Source: Faecalicatena contorta (lineage in GTDB: Bacteria > Bacillota > Clostridia > Lachnospirales > Lachnospiraceae). From it: DNA of 64,000 bases. Shown one piece after another: positions 26,878 to 36,139 of this stretch (the first letter of the stretch is position 1; every line of letters begins with the position of its first letter). Below the pieces are notes generated by a model. That model saw nothing but the letters and a program-made list of their open reading frames with translations. It was not told the DNA's origin and made no database searches. Location: assembly GCF_021531895.1 (NCBI RefSeq), contig NZ_JAFBIX010000001.1:62001-126000 (forward strand), read 5' to 3'. Made by a program: the position numbers and the translations under genes.

Positions 26878-28314
26878 TTACATACTATCGTATAATTCCT
26901 CATACTGTCTTGCAGAATTATTCCATGAGAAGTCCTGTGCCATAGCACGTTCAACAATCTTATTCCAGTCACGCTTTTTATCATAGTAAATGCGCTCTGC
27001 ATAACGTATCGTCGCAAGCATCTCATGCGCATTGTAATTTGAAAAACTAAAGCCCGTACCAGTCTTTTCATATTCATTATATGGCTCTACCGTATCTTTC
27101 AAACCACCAGTTTCTCTTACAATCGGCAACGTTCCATAACGAAGACTCATCAACTGACTCAATCCACATGGTTCAAACAGAGATGGCATCAAAAATGCAT
27201 CGCAGGAAGCATATATCTTATGGGAAAGTGCATCTGAGTAATAAATATTTGCAGATACCTTACCTGGATATTTCCACTCGAAATGGCGGAACATATTCTC
27301 ATACTGTGCTTCTCCTGTTCCAAGCACTACCAATTGAATTGCATCCTGACAAAGCTCATCCATCACATAGGCCACAAGATCAAATCCTTTTTGATCTGTC
27401 AAACGAGATACCACACCAATCAACATCGTATGGCTGTCCTGAGTCAGATTAAGTTCTTTCTGAAGAGCAATCTTATTTTTGACTTTTTCTCGCCGGAAAT
27501 TGCTGATCGAATATTTTTTCTCAATCTTTGTATCTGTCTCTGGGTTATATTCATCATAATCCAGACCATTTACAATACCTGACAAACAATTGGAGCGGGC
27601 ATTCATCAGCCCATCCAGTCTTTCGCCATAGAATGGCATCTTGATCTCTTCTGCATAGGATTTACTTACCGTTGTGATCTTATCCGCATATACAATTCCG
27701 CCCTTCAGATAATTAGCATCTTTATATGCTTCTAACTTGTCCGGGGAAAAATAATACTCCGGAAGTCCCGTAATATCCCCTACTCTCTTAGCATCCCATG
27801 TGCCCTGGAACTTCAGATTATGTATCGTCATAATAGTCTTGATTCCGCGATAAAACTCATTGCCATAACGGAAATTATCCAGATATACAGGAACCAGCCC
27901 TGTCTGCCAGTCGTGGCAATGAATGATGTCTGGTCTGAAATCAATCAATGGAAGTGCGCTTAACACTGCTTTCGAAAAGAATGCAAATTTTTCAATATCG
28001 GCATACATATCGCCATAAGGTGCAAAACCATTGAAATAATATTCATTATCTATAAAATAGAATGTAATTCCTTCATATTCGTATATTAACACCCCTACAT
28101 ACTGCTTTCTCCAATTCAAATCCATGTAGAAGTGGGTATGATAAGTAAGTTTCTCCATCCACTCTTCTTTCATACACATGTATTTTGGCAGCATCACCCG
28201 AACGTCATATTTTTCTTTATTGAAATATTTGGGCAGAGAACCAACTACATCCGCAAGCCCACCCGTTTTTATAAAAGGTACTGATTCTGACGCTGCAAAT
28301 AGTATTTTTTTCAT
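26878..28314 (-). CDS. glgA: glycogen synthase (ADP-glucose type)
   Basis: GlgA (GT5) extends alpha-1,4-glucan from ADP-glucose. The 478-residue protein starts MKKILFAASESVPFIKTGGL, containing the ADP-glucose-binding KTGGL at about residues 16-20. The C-terminal GT-B domain has VSRLTDQKGFDL near 300 and the SLFEPCGLSQLMSLRYG motif near 375 (E-x7-E-type donor site). GGAGG precedes the ATG. A TATAAT at about 28348 may be its promoter but has a poor -35. No other glg gene is adjacent, so glycogen metabolism is dispersed. Confidence 0.94.
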   Translation of the reverse strand: MKKILFAASESVPFIKTGGLADVVGSLPKYFNKEKYDVRVMLPKYMCMKEEWMEKLTYHTHFYMDLNWRKQYVGVLIYEYEGITFYFIDNEYYFNGFAPYGDMYADIEKFAFFSKAVLSALPLIDFRPDIIHCHDWQTGLVPVYLDNFRYGNEFYRGIKTIMTIHNLKFQGTWDAKRVGDITGLPEYYFSPDKLEAYKDANYLKGGIVYADKITTVSKSYAEEIKMPFYGERLDGLMNARSNCLSGIVNGLDYDEYNPETDTKIEKKYSISNFRREKVKNKIALQKELNLTQDSHTMLIGVVSRLTDQKGFDLVAYVMDELCQDAIQLVVLGTGEAQYENMFRHFEWKYPGKVSANIYYSDALSHKIYASCDAFLMPSLFEPCGLSQLMSLRYGTLPIVRETGGLKDTVEPYNEYEKTGTGFSFSNYNAHEMLATIRYAERIYYDKKRDWNKIVERAMAQDFSWNNSARQYEELYDSM

Positions 28315-28383
28315 AACTTTTCCTCCAAACCTCACAAATATAAATATATTATACCGTATTTTTTTTTAGAAGAAAAGTACCAA

Positions 28384-29172
28384 TCAATTTTTATATTCTA
28401 ATCTAATTGTATCCGCAATTAATGCAATAAATTCGGAATTTGTGGGTTTTCCTTTTCCATTGCTTACTGTATATCCAAACAAATCATCTAACGTATCTAA
28501 TTTTCCTCTGCTCCAGGCAACTTCAATAGCATGCCTGATTGCTCTTTCCACTCTGCTTGCAGTTGTCTGATGCTTTTTCGCTACGGTGGGATAGAGGACT
28601 TTTGTAACTGCATTCAGTACATCCATATCCTCTACAGCCATCATGATCGCATCTCTGAGATAATGATATCCTTTGATGTGTGCTGGTATCCCTATTTCAT
28701 GAATCATATCAGTGACCTTCGTTTCCAGATGAAGTTCCGGCTTTACTTCTTCTTGTTGACTCACCATATTCTGAGGTTTTAATTCATGGCGAATAATCTC
28801 ATTGGCATGTTTAATCCTATTTAATACTGTTTCATTATTAAAAGGTTTCATAATGTAGTAACTTGCACCTCTTTTAAAGGCATCTTCTGTAATTCTTTCC
28901 TGTCCAACTGCTGTTACAACAATAAAATCAGGATGTTTTTTCAATTCTTTATCATTTCCGATCATCTCCATTACGCTCAATCCATCCATTTTCGGCATAA
29001 TCAGATCAAGCAGAACTACATCCGGCTGTTTTTCCTTGATCAGTTGGTACATATCCTCCCCATTGTTCGCCTTCCCGACCAGTCGTAATTCCTTATCGCT
29101 GCTTATTATTTCGTCAAGCAGATCCAGAATTCTTTCATTGTCGTCGGCTATTGCCACATTTATCTCTCCCAT
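28384..29172 (-). CDS. spo0A: sporulation master regulator Spo0A
   Basis: A response regulator that commits cells to sporulation when phosphorylated. The 262-residue protein has a receiver domain (1-125) with acidic pocket DD near residues 10-11, phosphoacceptor Asp in [13 protein letters not shown] near 56 and Lys in YIMKPF near 109. A linker follows, then the Spo0A DNA-binding domain with the recognition segment [17 protein letters not shown] near 210-226. It lies directly after spoIVB, the conserved Firmicute order recN-spoIVB-spo0A. AAGGAGG precedes the ATG. Confidence 0.98.
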   Translation of the reverse strand: MGEINVAIADDNERILDLLDEIISSDKELRLVGKANNGEDMYQLIKEKQPDVVLLDLIMPKMDGLSVMEMIGNDKELKKHPDFIVVTAVGQERITEDAFKRGASYYIMKPFNNETVLNRIKHANEIIRHELKPQNMVSQQEEVKPELHLETKVTDMIHEIGIPAHIKGYHYLRDAIMMAVEDMDVLNAVTKVLYPTVAKKHQTTASRVERAIRHAIEVAWSRGKLDTLDDLFGYTVSNGKGKPTNSEFIALIADTIRLEYKN

Positions 29173-29217
29173 TTTCTGCGATGCCTCCTTCTCTTACATC
29201 AAAAACCGTCGAGTTTG

Positions 29218-29246
29218 ATTATATAATTTGACATATCTCAAATCAA
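29218..29246 (-). promoter_or_regulatory. sigma-A promoter of spo0A
   Basis: The minus strand reads TTGATT, 17 nt, TATAAT. Upstream, TGTCGAT (29276-29282) and TTTACGACA (over 29253-29261) each match the 0A box TGTCGAA at 6 of 7 bases on one strand, a possible autoregulatory input. Confidence 0.72.
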
Positions 29247-29260
29247 GAAATTGCTGTCGT

Positions 29261-29289
29261 AAAAACTTGACTCTAATCGACAAGTTTTT
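29261..29289 (-). terminator. intrinsic terminator of spoIVB
   Basis: AAAAACTTG and CAAGTTTTT form a 9-bp stem with an 11-nt loop directly after the spoIVB stop. The T-run is the 3' arm itself. Confidence 0.65.
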
Positions 29290-29291
29290 TA

Positions 29292-30356
29292 TTATTTGAC
29301 ATTTTTCAGCATATTTTCGATAAATACACCATATCCTTTTGTAGCATCTTGTACAAACACATGTGTTACTGCACCCACAAGTTTTCCATTTTGAATAATC
29401 GGGCTTCCACTCATTCCCTGGACAATTCCGCCTGTGATTTCAAGAAGTTTTTCATCTGTCACTTCAATGACAATTCCTTTATTGATCTCCTGAGTTCCTT
29501 TGTCGATTTTTGTAATACGAATCTCGTAATCTTTTACTTCGCCTTCAACAGCGCACCGTATAACTGCCGGTCCTACTTCGATTTCTTCTTTTGATGCAGT
29601 TTCCATCGGTTTTAGATCCGTAAAAAGAGAATCAATACGATCAATTGTTCCAAATATCCCGCAATCAGTATTTTCAGTTATAGTGCCAAGTACATTATAA
29701 TTATTATAAACAATAATACCTTCCATGCCGCCAGGTGTTCCGTTTTCTCCTTTTTTAATATCTTTGATACTGGTCTCATATACGGTCCCATTGTCAATTT
29801 CTAACAGCGTATTAGTATCCACATCATGAATTCCATGTCCTAATGCTCCAAAACGACTGTCAGCATTTAAAAAAGTGATGGTCCCCAGCCCTTGCGCATT
29901 ATCTTTGACCCAGATTCCAAGTTTATATCCCTCTTGACCACATGACACTGGTTTTAATTTTATATCAATATACTCGTCATCCCTTCTAACTTTCAGAATG
30001 GTCTCTTTCTTGTCCAAATGTTTGACAGCTTCCTGTAATTCTTCCTTATCGCGAATCTCTTGATCATCCAAAGCGACAATATAATCTCCTGCTTTTACAA
30101 GGTGGGCTCCGGGCTCATACTCCATCCCATCCTCCCCTGTAATTGGTTCTGTTCCCAGCACCATAACGCCTTCTGTCTCCAGATAGATTCCTATCGGCAT
30201 CCCGCCGGGAATCACCATGTTACCAGAAGCCGTCTCTGCATTTACTTCTTGCTGTAATTTATTCTGCTGATATTCATTCATGTAATATCCACTGCTTATA
30301 GCAACCGTAAATGTTGTAATCATAATCAGAATTCTTCGATACCAGTATTTTCTCAT
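29292..30356 (-). CDS. spoIVB: SpoIVB peptidase (S55)
   Basis: In Bacillus, SpoIVB is secreted from the forespore into the intermembrane space, where it cleaves SpoIVFA and triggers sigma-K activation. The 354-residue protein has an N-terminal membrane anchor (residues 8-24), a PDZ domain (about 90-150), and the S55 catalytic domain with His in FGALGHGIHD near 175 and Ser in VQGMSGSPII near 318. The whole catalytic set is present. GAGGT precedes the ATG. A terminator for recN lies just upstream, so it needs its own (probably forespore) promoter, which I cannot place. Confidence 0.95.
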   Translation of the reverse strand: MRKYWYRRILIMITTFTVAISSGYYMNEYQQNKLQQEVNAETASGNMVIPGGMPIGIYLETEGVMVLGTEPITGEDGMEYEPGAHLVKAGDYIVALDDQEIRDKEELQEAVKHLDKKETILKVRRDDEYIDIKLKPVSCGQEGYKLGIWVKDNAQGLGTITFLNADSRFGALGHGIHDVDTNTLLEIDNGTVYETSIKDIKKGENGTPGGMEGIIVYNNYNVLGTITENTDCGIFGTIDRIDSLFTDLKPMETASKEEIEVGPAVIRCAVEGEVKDYEIRITKIDKGTQEINKGIVIEVTDEKLLEITGGIVQGMSGSPIIQNGKLVGAVTHVFVQDATKGYGVFIENMLKNVK

Positions 30357-30393
30357 CGTACAACCTCACTTTACTTATTATCAGACAAAAAGA

Positions 30394-30424
30394 AAGATAG
30401 ATATCCATTTTGGATATCTATCTT
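30394..30424 (-). terminator. intrinsic terminator of the recN superoperon
   Basis: A perfect 14-bp stem (AAGATAGATATCCA with its complement) and 3-nt loop run into TCTTTTTG on the minus strand, 32 nt after the recN stop. Confidence 0.88.
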
Positions 30425-30456
30425 ATTATGTGATGTTTTCAATAATTTACTCTGTT

Positions 30457-32130
30457 TTACTTCATCTGATTCGCAAGTTCTTTCATCTCAACAGCACTTT
30501 GAATCACAGTGTCTGTGATTTTTGCTCCGCCAAGAATTCTTGCCAGCTCATGAATAGATTCTTTTTCATCCAATGGGAAGATACTCGTTCTGGTAATTCC
30601 TTCTTGTGTCTTCTTCTCTATCATGTAATGATGGTCCGCCATTGCTGCAATCTGTGCCAGATGCGTAATACAGATTACCTGGTGTTTTCTTCCGATTACA
30701 GCCATTTTTTCAGAGACTTTTTGTGCTGTTCTTCCGCTGATTCCCACATCAATTTCATCAAAAATCAATGTTTCAATATCGTCACGCTCTGCCATAACCG
30801 TCTTGATGGCAAGCATAATTCTGGATAATTCGCCGCCGGATGCAACATTCGCCAAAGGTTTTAACGGCTGTCCGGGATTCAAAGATATCATAAATTCAAT
30901 ATCATCAATTCCTTCTGAAGTATAATTTTTAGTCTTCTCGAACTGAATCTTAAACTGAACACCCTCAAAATTCAGATCCTTAAGTCCTTCTTCAATTGAT
31001 GTTTCCAGGATGAATGCCTGTTCCTTGCGAAGTTTTGACAATTTTTCTGCCGATTCTTCAAAAGATCTTTCCGCCTGCGTACATTGCTCTTTTAACTCTT
31101 CAAGATAATGGTCAAAATCCTCCAGAATCCGAATCCTCTCTTCCTGCTTTTTACAATAATCACAGATTTGTTCTATACTGTCACCATACTTTGTCTTTAG
31201 ATGATTCAGTTCATTCAGACGGTTTTCCGTCTCATAGAACTCTTCATCAGAGAATTCGCAAGTCTTGCTGTATTCTGAAAGCTCACGGTTGAAATCATTC
31301 AACAGGCTGTCTACTTCAACCAACTGTTCATACAGTTCTGAAGCTTTTGCATCGTATTCAGCGATTTCTGAAAGAGAACGAATCGCGCGGCTCAATGCTT
31401 CACTGGCATTATCATTTCCCTCACTAGTGTATGTATATGCTTCATTCACTGATTCTACGATTCTCTTGCTGTTCGTCATTCGACGATATAAAACCTCCAG
31501 ATCTTCATCTTCTCCTGGCTGAAGATCAGCATTGTGGATCTCATCCACTTCAAACTTAAGAAAGGAGAGTTCTTTCGCGCGCTGAGCTTCATCCGTCTGC
31601 ATCTCATTCAGTTTTTTTATACAAGCTTTATATTCCTTATATGCCTTCTCGGTCCTTTGCCGCAATTCACCGATTGAATCTCTGGCAAATGCATCTACAA
31701 TTCCAAGATGATTCTTTTTATACAACAGAGACTGATGCTCATGTTGTCCGTGAATATCAATCAGAATCGCTGCCACTTCTTTCAAAAGGCCGATTGACAC
31801 TGTCTCGCCATTGATTCTGCTGACACTTCTTCCAGTCATCATGCGTCGACTAAGTGTCACCATCCCATCTTCCGGATAGATATCTAACTTGTTCAACTTT
31901 TCCTTCTGGTGTTCATTTTCTACCAGAAATGTTAATTCTACAAAGCCATATTCCGCACCTTGCCTCAAAATATCTTTCGAATACCTTCCTCCAAGTGCCA
32001 GATTCACTGACCCTAAAATAATAGACTTTCCTGCACCAGTTTCCCCGGTAAGGATATTCAGTCCATCTTTAAATTCCACTTCTATTTCATCAATCAGTGC
32101 AAGATTTTTTACATGCAAACTCTGTAACAT
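30457..32130 (-). CDS. recN: DNA repair protein RecN
   Basis: RecN is an SMC-like ATPase that acts early at double-strand breaks. The 557-residue protein has Walker A LTGETGAGKSI at residues 29-39, about 350 residues of coiled coil, and ABC signature VASGGELSRIMLA near 432 followed by Walker B LIFDEIDVGISG near 460. Length is standard. It is the last gene of the asp23-to-recN operon and lies 8 nt after argR, a conserved clostridial neighbourhood. Confidence 0.97.
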   Translation of the reverse strand: MLQSLHVKNLALIDEIEVEFKDGLNILTGETGAGKSIILGSVNLALGGRYSKDILRQGAEYGFVELTFLVENEHQKEKLNKLDIYPEDGMVTLSRRMMTGRSVSRINGETVSIGLLKEVAAILIDIHGQHEHQSLLYKKNHLGIVDAFARDSIGELRQRTEKAYKEYKACIKKLNEMQTDEAQRAKELSFLKFEVDEIHNADLQPGEDEDLEVLYRRMTNSKRIVESVNEAYTYTSEGNDNASEALSRAIRSLSEIAEYDAKASELYEQLVEVDSLLNDFNRELSEYSKTCEFSDEEFYETENRLNELNHLKTKYGDSIEQICDYCKKQEERIRILEDFDHYLEELKEQCTQAERSFEESAEKLSKLRKEQAFILETSIEEGLKDLNFEGVQFKIQFEKTKNYTSEGIDDIEFMISLNPGQPLKPLANVASGGELSRIMLAIKTVMAERDDIETLIFDEIDVGISGRTAQKVSEKMAVIGRKHQVICITHLAQIAAMADHHYMIEKKTQEGITRTSIFPLDEKESIHELARILGGAKITDTVIQSAVEMKELANQMK

Positions 32131-32138
32131 TCTGCCTC

Positions 32139-32588
32139 CTATAAGACAATCTTACTAATCTTATCCATCACTTTTATAGTATCATCAACACTTCGGATCG
32201 CACACATAATCGTGTCATCTCCGGCAATACTCCCTACAACTTCATTCCATTTCATAGCATCAATTGCTGCACATACCGCCATTGCCATTCCAGCCACCGT
32301 TTTAATAACAAGTATATTTTGTGCCATATCCATGGACACGAATCCATCTTTCAATACACGAATATATTTTTCACTCATGCCGTTTTCAGCGCTCTGATGT
32401 ACTGCATAACGCTGCTTGCCATTTTCAGCCGGCACTTTCGTTAATTTCAGATCTCTGATATCACGGGACACGGTTGCCTGCGTCACTTTGAAACCTTCTT
32501 TGTTCAGATATTCTGCTAATTCTTCTTGCGTTTCAATGTAATTTTTATTAATTAGTTCAATAATCTTTGCATGTCTGTTTACTTTCAT
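32139..32588 (-). CDS. argR: arginine repressor ArgR
   Basis: A 149-residue hexameric regulator that uses arginine as co-repressor. The N-terminal winged helix shows ETQEELAEYLNKEG and VTQATVSRDIRDLKLTKVP (about residues 18-52). The C-terminal oligomerisation and arginine-binding domain ends with GSIAGDDTIMCAIRS, the Asp-Asp of which contacts arginine. A possible target in the window is argD. The gene lies between nadK and recN with gaps under 10 bp. Confidence 0.97.
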   Translation of the reverse strand: MKVNRHAKIIELINKNYIETQEELAEYLNKEGFKVTQATVSRDIRDLKLTKVPAENGKQRYAVHQSAENGMSEKYIRVLKDGFVSMDMAQNILVIKTVAGMAMAVCAAIDAMKWNEVVGSIAGDDTIMCAIRSVDDTIKVMDKISKIVL

Positions 32589-32592
32589 GACG

Positions 32593-33426
32593 CTAATTTC
32601 CTTTCATCTTTCTACGTAATGTTTCCAAAAAGCTGATATTACTTAACTTCATAATCGTTGTAGATGCTTCTGACTTTTTCACCGTGACTCTGTCTTTGGT
32701 CCTAAGGACTACCGTATCTGCTCCGTCAAACGTAACAAATACTTCTTCTTCCGAATCATTACGGCCTTCACCGATCTCAATTACAATCTCATCTTCTGCT
32801 GACAATACAATACTGCTTGTATTCAACGCATGAGAACAAATCGGTGTAATTACGATCAATGATGCAGTCGGCTCAACAATTGGCCCTCCAGCCGATAAAT
32901 TATATGCAGTGGAACCTGTCGGTGTCGACAATATAACTCCATCTGCTTCATAAGAATTCAACAATTCCCCATTCACGTATAATCGAAAATGAATAACTCG
33001 CAGCTCTCCTTTACGGGATACCACAATATCATTTAAGGAGACATCACAACTTCCGTCATCAAAGATCCCTTGCAGCATCATTCGTTTTTCAAATGTATAG
33101 TCGCCTTTCAACATTTGCTGAAAAGCTTCATCGATATGTGTTACTTCAACCTCTGTGAGATAACCAAGTGTTCCCATATTAATTCCCAAAATCGGTACTT
33201 CTCGTTTCCAAAGCATACGAGCCACTTCAATCAGGCTGCCATCTCCCCCAATCACGATTGCGCATCCGATTTCAGCTGGCACGGAATCCCGAATAATCTT
33301 TTTATTTTCATCTTTTTTGCATAAAATGCATTCTTTTCCAGCAAATTCCAACAGATTCATTATCTGATTGGTAATAGCGTGATCTTTATCTTTTCCGTCA
33401 TTTGTAACAATTAAAAACCTGTCCAT
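32593..33426 (-). CDS. nadK: NAD kinase
   Basis: Phosphorylates NAD to NADP. The 277-residue protein has the family GGDGSLIEVAR (near residue 60, catalytic Asp), NMGTLGYLTEV near 85 and STPTGSTAYNLSAGGPIVEP near 167. The N-terminal half is slightly diverged, as usual for Clostridia. GGGGAAAG lies rather far (about 14 nt) before the ATG. Part of the dxs-tlyA-nadK-argR-recN operon. Confidence 0.95.
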   Translation of the reverse strand: MDRFLIVTNDGKDKDHAITNQIMNLLEFAGKECILCKKDENKKIIRDSVPAEIGCAIVIGGDGSLIEVARMLWKREVPILGINMGTLGYLTEVEVTHIDEAFQQMLKGDYTFEKRMMLQGIFDDGSCDVSLNDIVVSRKGELRVIHFRLYVNGELLNSYEADGVILSTPTGSTAYNLSAGGPIVEPTASLIVITPICSHALNTSSIVLSAEDEIVIEIGEGRNDSEEEVFVTFDGADTVVLRTKDRVTVKKSEASTTIMKLSNISFLETLRRKMKGN

Positions 33427-33444
33427 AATCTGTGTTCTTTCCCC

Positions 33445-34254
33445 TTAATTTTTTGCAAGAGTGTCAAATGCCTGATCTACAATGTCCTGTATGTCAACAT
33501 TGCCCGTTATTTCCCCGGAGCCCTCACATTTTTCCAAATGAACCAGATATTCTATATTTCCTTCTGGTCCTTTGATTGGCGAAAACTCCAGATTCAATAC
33601 ATCAAAACCAATAGATAACGCATACTCAATAACAGTTGTTATTACTTCCAAATGTGTACTTTTCTCCCGTACTACACCTTTCTTTCCAACTTTTTCTCTT
33701 CCCGCCTCAAACTGCGGTTTAATCAAAGCAACAATCTGTCCTTTCTCTCTAAGATAATTACGGATTGGCAACAGCACTTTAGTCAGTGAAATGAACGACA
33801 CATCTATAGATGAGAAATCAACAGGTTCACCAATATCTTCTGGTGTCACATAACGAATGTTTGTCTTTTCCATACATACAACTCTATCATCTTGTCGAAG
33901 CTTCCAATCAAGCTGCCCACGTCCAACATCAATAGCAAAGACCTTAACTGCTCCATTCTGCAGCATACAATCTGTAAACCCGCCAGTAGAAGATCCGACA
34001 TCAGTACAGACCTTTCCCGCCACGCTTACATCGAAATTCTTAATTGCTTTTTCTAATTTCAAACCGCCTCTGCTCACATACGGAAGTGTATGTCCCCTCA
34101 CTTCAATCTGAACTTCTTCTGCAAAAGTCGTACCTGCCTTGTCTTCCCGTTGACCCTCCACAAACACATTGCCTGACATTATGATTGCTTTCGCCTTCTC
34201 ACGCGACGGAGCAAGATTTCTTTTTACAAGTAATACATCTAAACGTTCTTTCAT
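33445..34254 (-). CDS. TlyA-family rRNA methyltransferase
   Basis: A 269-residue protein with an S4 domain (residues 1-62, starting MKERLDVLLVKRNLAPSREK) and an FtsJ-like methyltransferase domain. Its SAM loop is CTDVGSSTGGFTDCML near residue 87, and a D-x-S-FIS motif sits near 150. TlyA 2'-O-methylates rRNA cytidines and was historically called a hemolysin. The ATG overlaps the dxs stop as ATGA, and GGGAGAG lies before it; hence I reject an in-frame start 4 codons upstream. Confidence 0.92.
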   Translation of the reverse strand: MKERLDVLLVKRNLAPSREKAKAIIMSGNVFVEGQREDKAGTTFAEEVQIEVRGHTLPYVSRGGLKLEKAIKNFDVSVAGKVCTDVGSSTGGFTDCMLQNGAVKVFAIDVGRGQLDWKLRQDDRVVCMEKTNIRYVTPEDIGEPVDFSSIDVSFISLTKVLLPIRNYLREKGQIVALIKPQFEAGREKVGKKGVVREKSTHLEVITTVIEYALSIGFDVLNLEFSPIKGPEGNIEYLVHLEKCEGSGEITGNVDIQDIVDQAFDTLAKN

Positions 34255-36125
34255 ACTCTCTCCCACATTTTATCATATAGTTCCTGAATTCTTCTGGTCA
34301 TCGTCTTAACATCAATTCCAGTTTCTTTCCGTAATACTTCAATACTTCCATGCTCTATATAGTCATCTGGAAGTGCCAGTGGAAGTACTTTTACATTTAA
34401 ATTTTCCCTGGATACATACTCCAACACATGTTCGCCATAACCACCCGTCTGCACATTTTCCTCAATCGTTGCAATCAAACGATGATTCTTGCCAAGCTTT
34501 CGAATCATTTCTTCATCAATCGGTTTTACAAATCTTGCATTCACAAGCGTACAAGAATATCCTGCCATTTTCAGCTGTTCCCGTACTTTTACCGCGTCTT
34601 CGAACATATGACCAACAGATACAACTGCAATCTCTGATTCTTCATAAATCATCTCACTCTTTCCAAGCATGATCGGTTCTCGAAAATCTTCATATTCATC
34701 ATAAGCACTTCCTCTTGGATACCGAAGCGCAATTGGTCCATCATAAGACAATGCAAACCGAAGCATATCCGCTAACTCCCATTTGTGTTTCGGCGACATG
34801 ACTACCATATTAGGAATATTACTTAAATAAGACAAGTCAAAGATTCCCTGATGCGTCTCTCCATCACTGCCTACCAATCCTGCACGGTCAACAGCAAAAA
34901 CAACCGGAAGATTCTGAAGTGCTACATCATGAATCAGCTGATCATATCCTCGCTGAAGGAAGGAAGAATACACAGCAAATACCGGATGCACTCCTCCGGC
35001 TGCCAGACCTGCTGCAAATGTAACTCCATGTTCTTCTGCAATTCCAACATCAAAAAAACGTTCTGGATACATCTGTCGGAATCGTTTTAGACCAGTCCCA
35101 TCCGTCATAGCTGCCGTAATCGCCACAATATCCGGATGATTTCTGGCCTCATCACAAAGGACTTTACCAAAGACATCCGTATAACTGTCTCTCTTTTTGG
35201 GACTTTCTGGTTCTCCAGTCTCAATCTGAAATGGTCCAATTCCATGGAACTTATCAGGCTGTTTTTCTGCAGGTTCATATCCTTTTCCCTTTTCGGTAAT
35301 CACATGAAGCAGTACAGGTCCCTCTATCTTCTGTGCGTCATGAAATGCTTTACACAGCATCGATAGATTATGTCCAGGGATCGGCCCCAGATAAGTAATT
35401 CCCATATCTTCAAAAAACATACCAGGAACGACTAGCTGCTTTATACTGCTTTTTGTCCGGTGGAGTTGATCAATTACATGTTCTCCTACCACAGGAATCT
35501 TATTCAGTGCATTGGTTACTCCTTTTTTTAAGCCAGTGTAGATATCTGCTGTTCGAAGTCCTGCCAGATACTTAGACATTCCTCCTACATTTTCTGATAT
35601 CGACATCTTATTATCATTCAATACAATTATAAAATTAGTCTTTAGAAGTGACGCATTATTCAGTGCTTCATACGCCATTCCTCCAGTCAGTGAACCATCT
35701 CCGATCACTGAGATAACATGATATTTTTCTCCTTTGATATCTCTGGCATGAACATAACCCAGCCCTGCCGATATAGATGTAGAGCTGTGCCCGGTATCAA
35801 ACGCATCACAGGCACTTTCTTTGCGCTTAGGGAAGCCACTCATTCCTCCATATTTACGCAGATCATCAAATCCCTCTTTTCTTCCGGTTAAAAGCTTATG
35901 TGTATAAGCCTGATGACCGACATCCCAGATAATCTTATCTTCTGGAAGCTGAAAGACCAGATGCATAGCCATTGTCAATTCCACGACCCCAAGATTAGAT
36001 GCAAGATGACCACCTGTCTTACTAATCTTTTCAATCAAAAAATGTCGGATTTCTTCCGCTAACTGATCTAACTCATCTGGATTCAGTTCTTTAATATCAT
36101 TTGCCTTTTGTATACGTTCTAACAT
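34251..36125 (-). CDS. dxs: 1-deoxy-D-xylulose-5-phosphate synthase
   Basis: First enzyme of the MEP isoprenoid pathway: condenses pyruvate and glyceraldehyde 3-phosphate with ThDP. The 624-residue protein has the N-terminal ThDP motif VIGDGSLTGGMAYEALNNA near residue 145, catalytic Glu region GIAEEHGVTFAAGLAAGG near 365, and DRAGLVGSDGETHQG near 417. Length is normal. It stands directly before ispA (upstream) and tlyA, the conserved xseB-ispA-dxs-tlyA order. Confidence 0.97.
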   Translation of the reverse strand: MLERIQKANDIKELNPDELDQLAEEIRHFLIEKISKTGGHLASNLGVVELTMAMHLVFQLPEDKIIWDVGHQAYTHKLLTGRKEGFDDLRKYGGMSGFPKRKESACDAFDTGHSSTSISAGLGYVHARDIKGEKYHVISVIGDGSLTGGMAYEALNNASLLKTNFIIVLNDNKMSISENVGGMSKYLAGLRTADIYTGLKKGVTNALNKIPVVGEHVIDQLHRTKSSIKQLVVPGMFFEDMGITYLGPIPGHNLSMLCKAFHDAQKIEGPVLLHVITEKGKGYEPAEKQPDKFHGIGPFQIETGEPESPKKRDSYTDVFGKVLCDEARNHPDIVAITAAMTDGTGLKRFRQMYPERFFDVGIAEEHGVTFAAGLAAGGVHPVFAVYSSFLQRGYDQLIHDVALQNLPVVFAVDRAGLVGSDGETHQGIFDLSYLSNIPNMVVMSPKHKWELADMLRFALSYDGPIALRYPRGSAYDEYEDFREPIMLGKSEMIYEESEIAVVSVGHMFEDAVKVREQLKMAGYSCTLVNARFVKPIDEEMIRKLGKNHRLIATIEENVQTGGYGEHVLEYVSRENLNVKVLPLALPDDYIEHGSIEVLRKETGIDVKTMTRRIQELYDKMWERV

Positions 36126-36139
36126 AATCAGGTTCCCCT

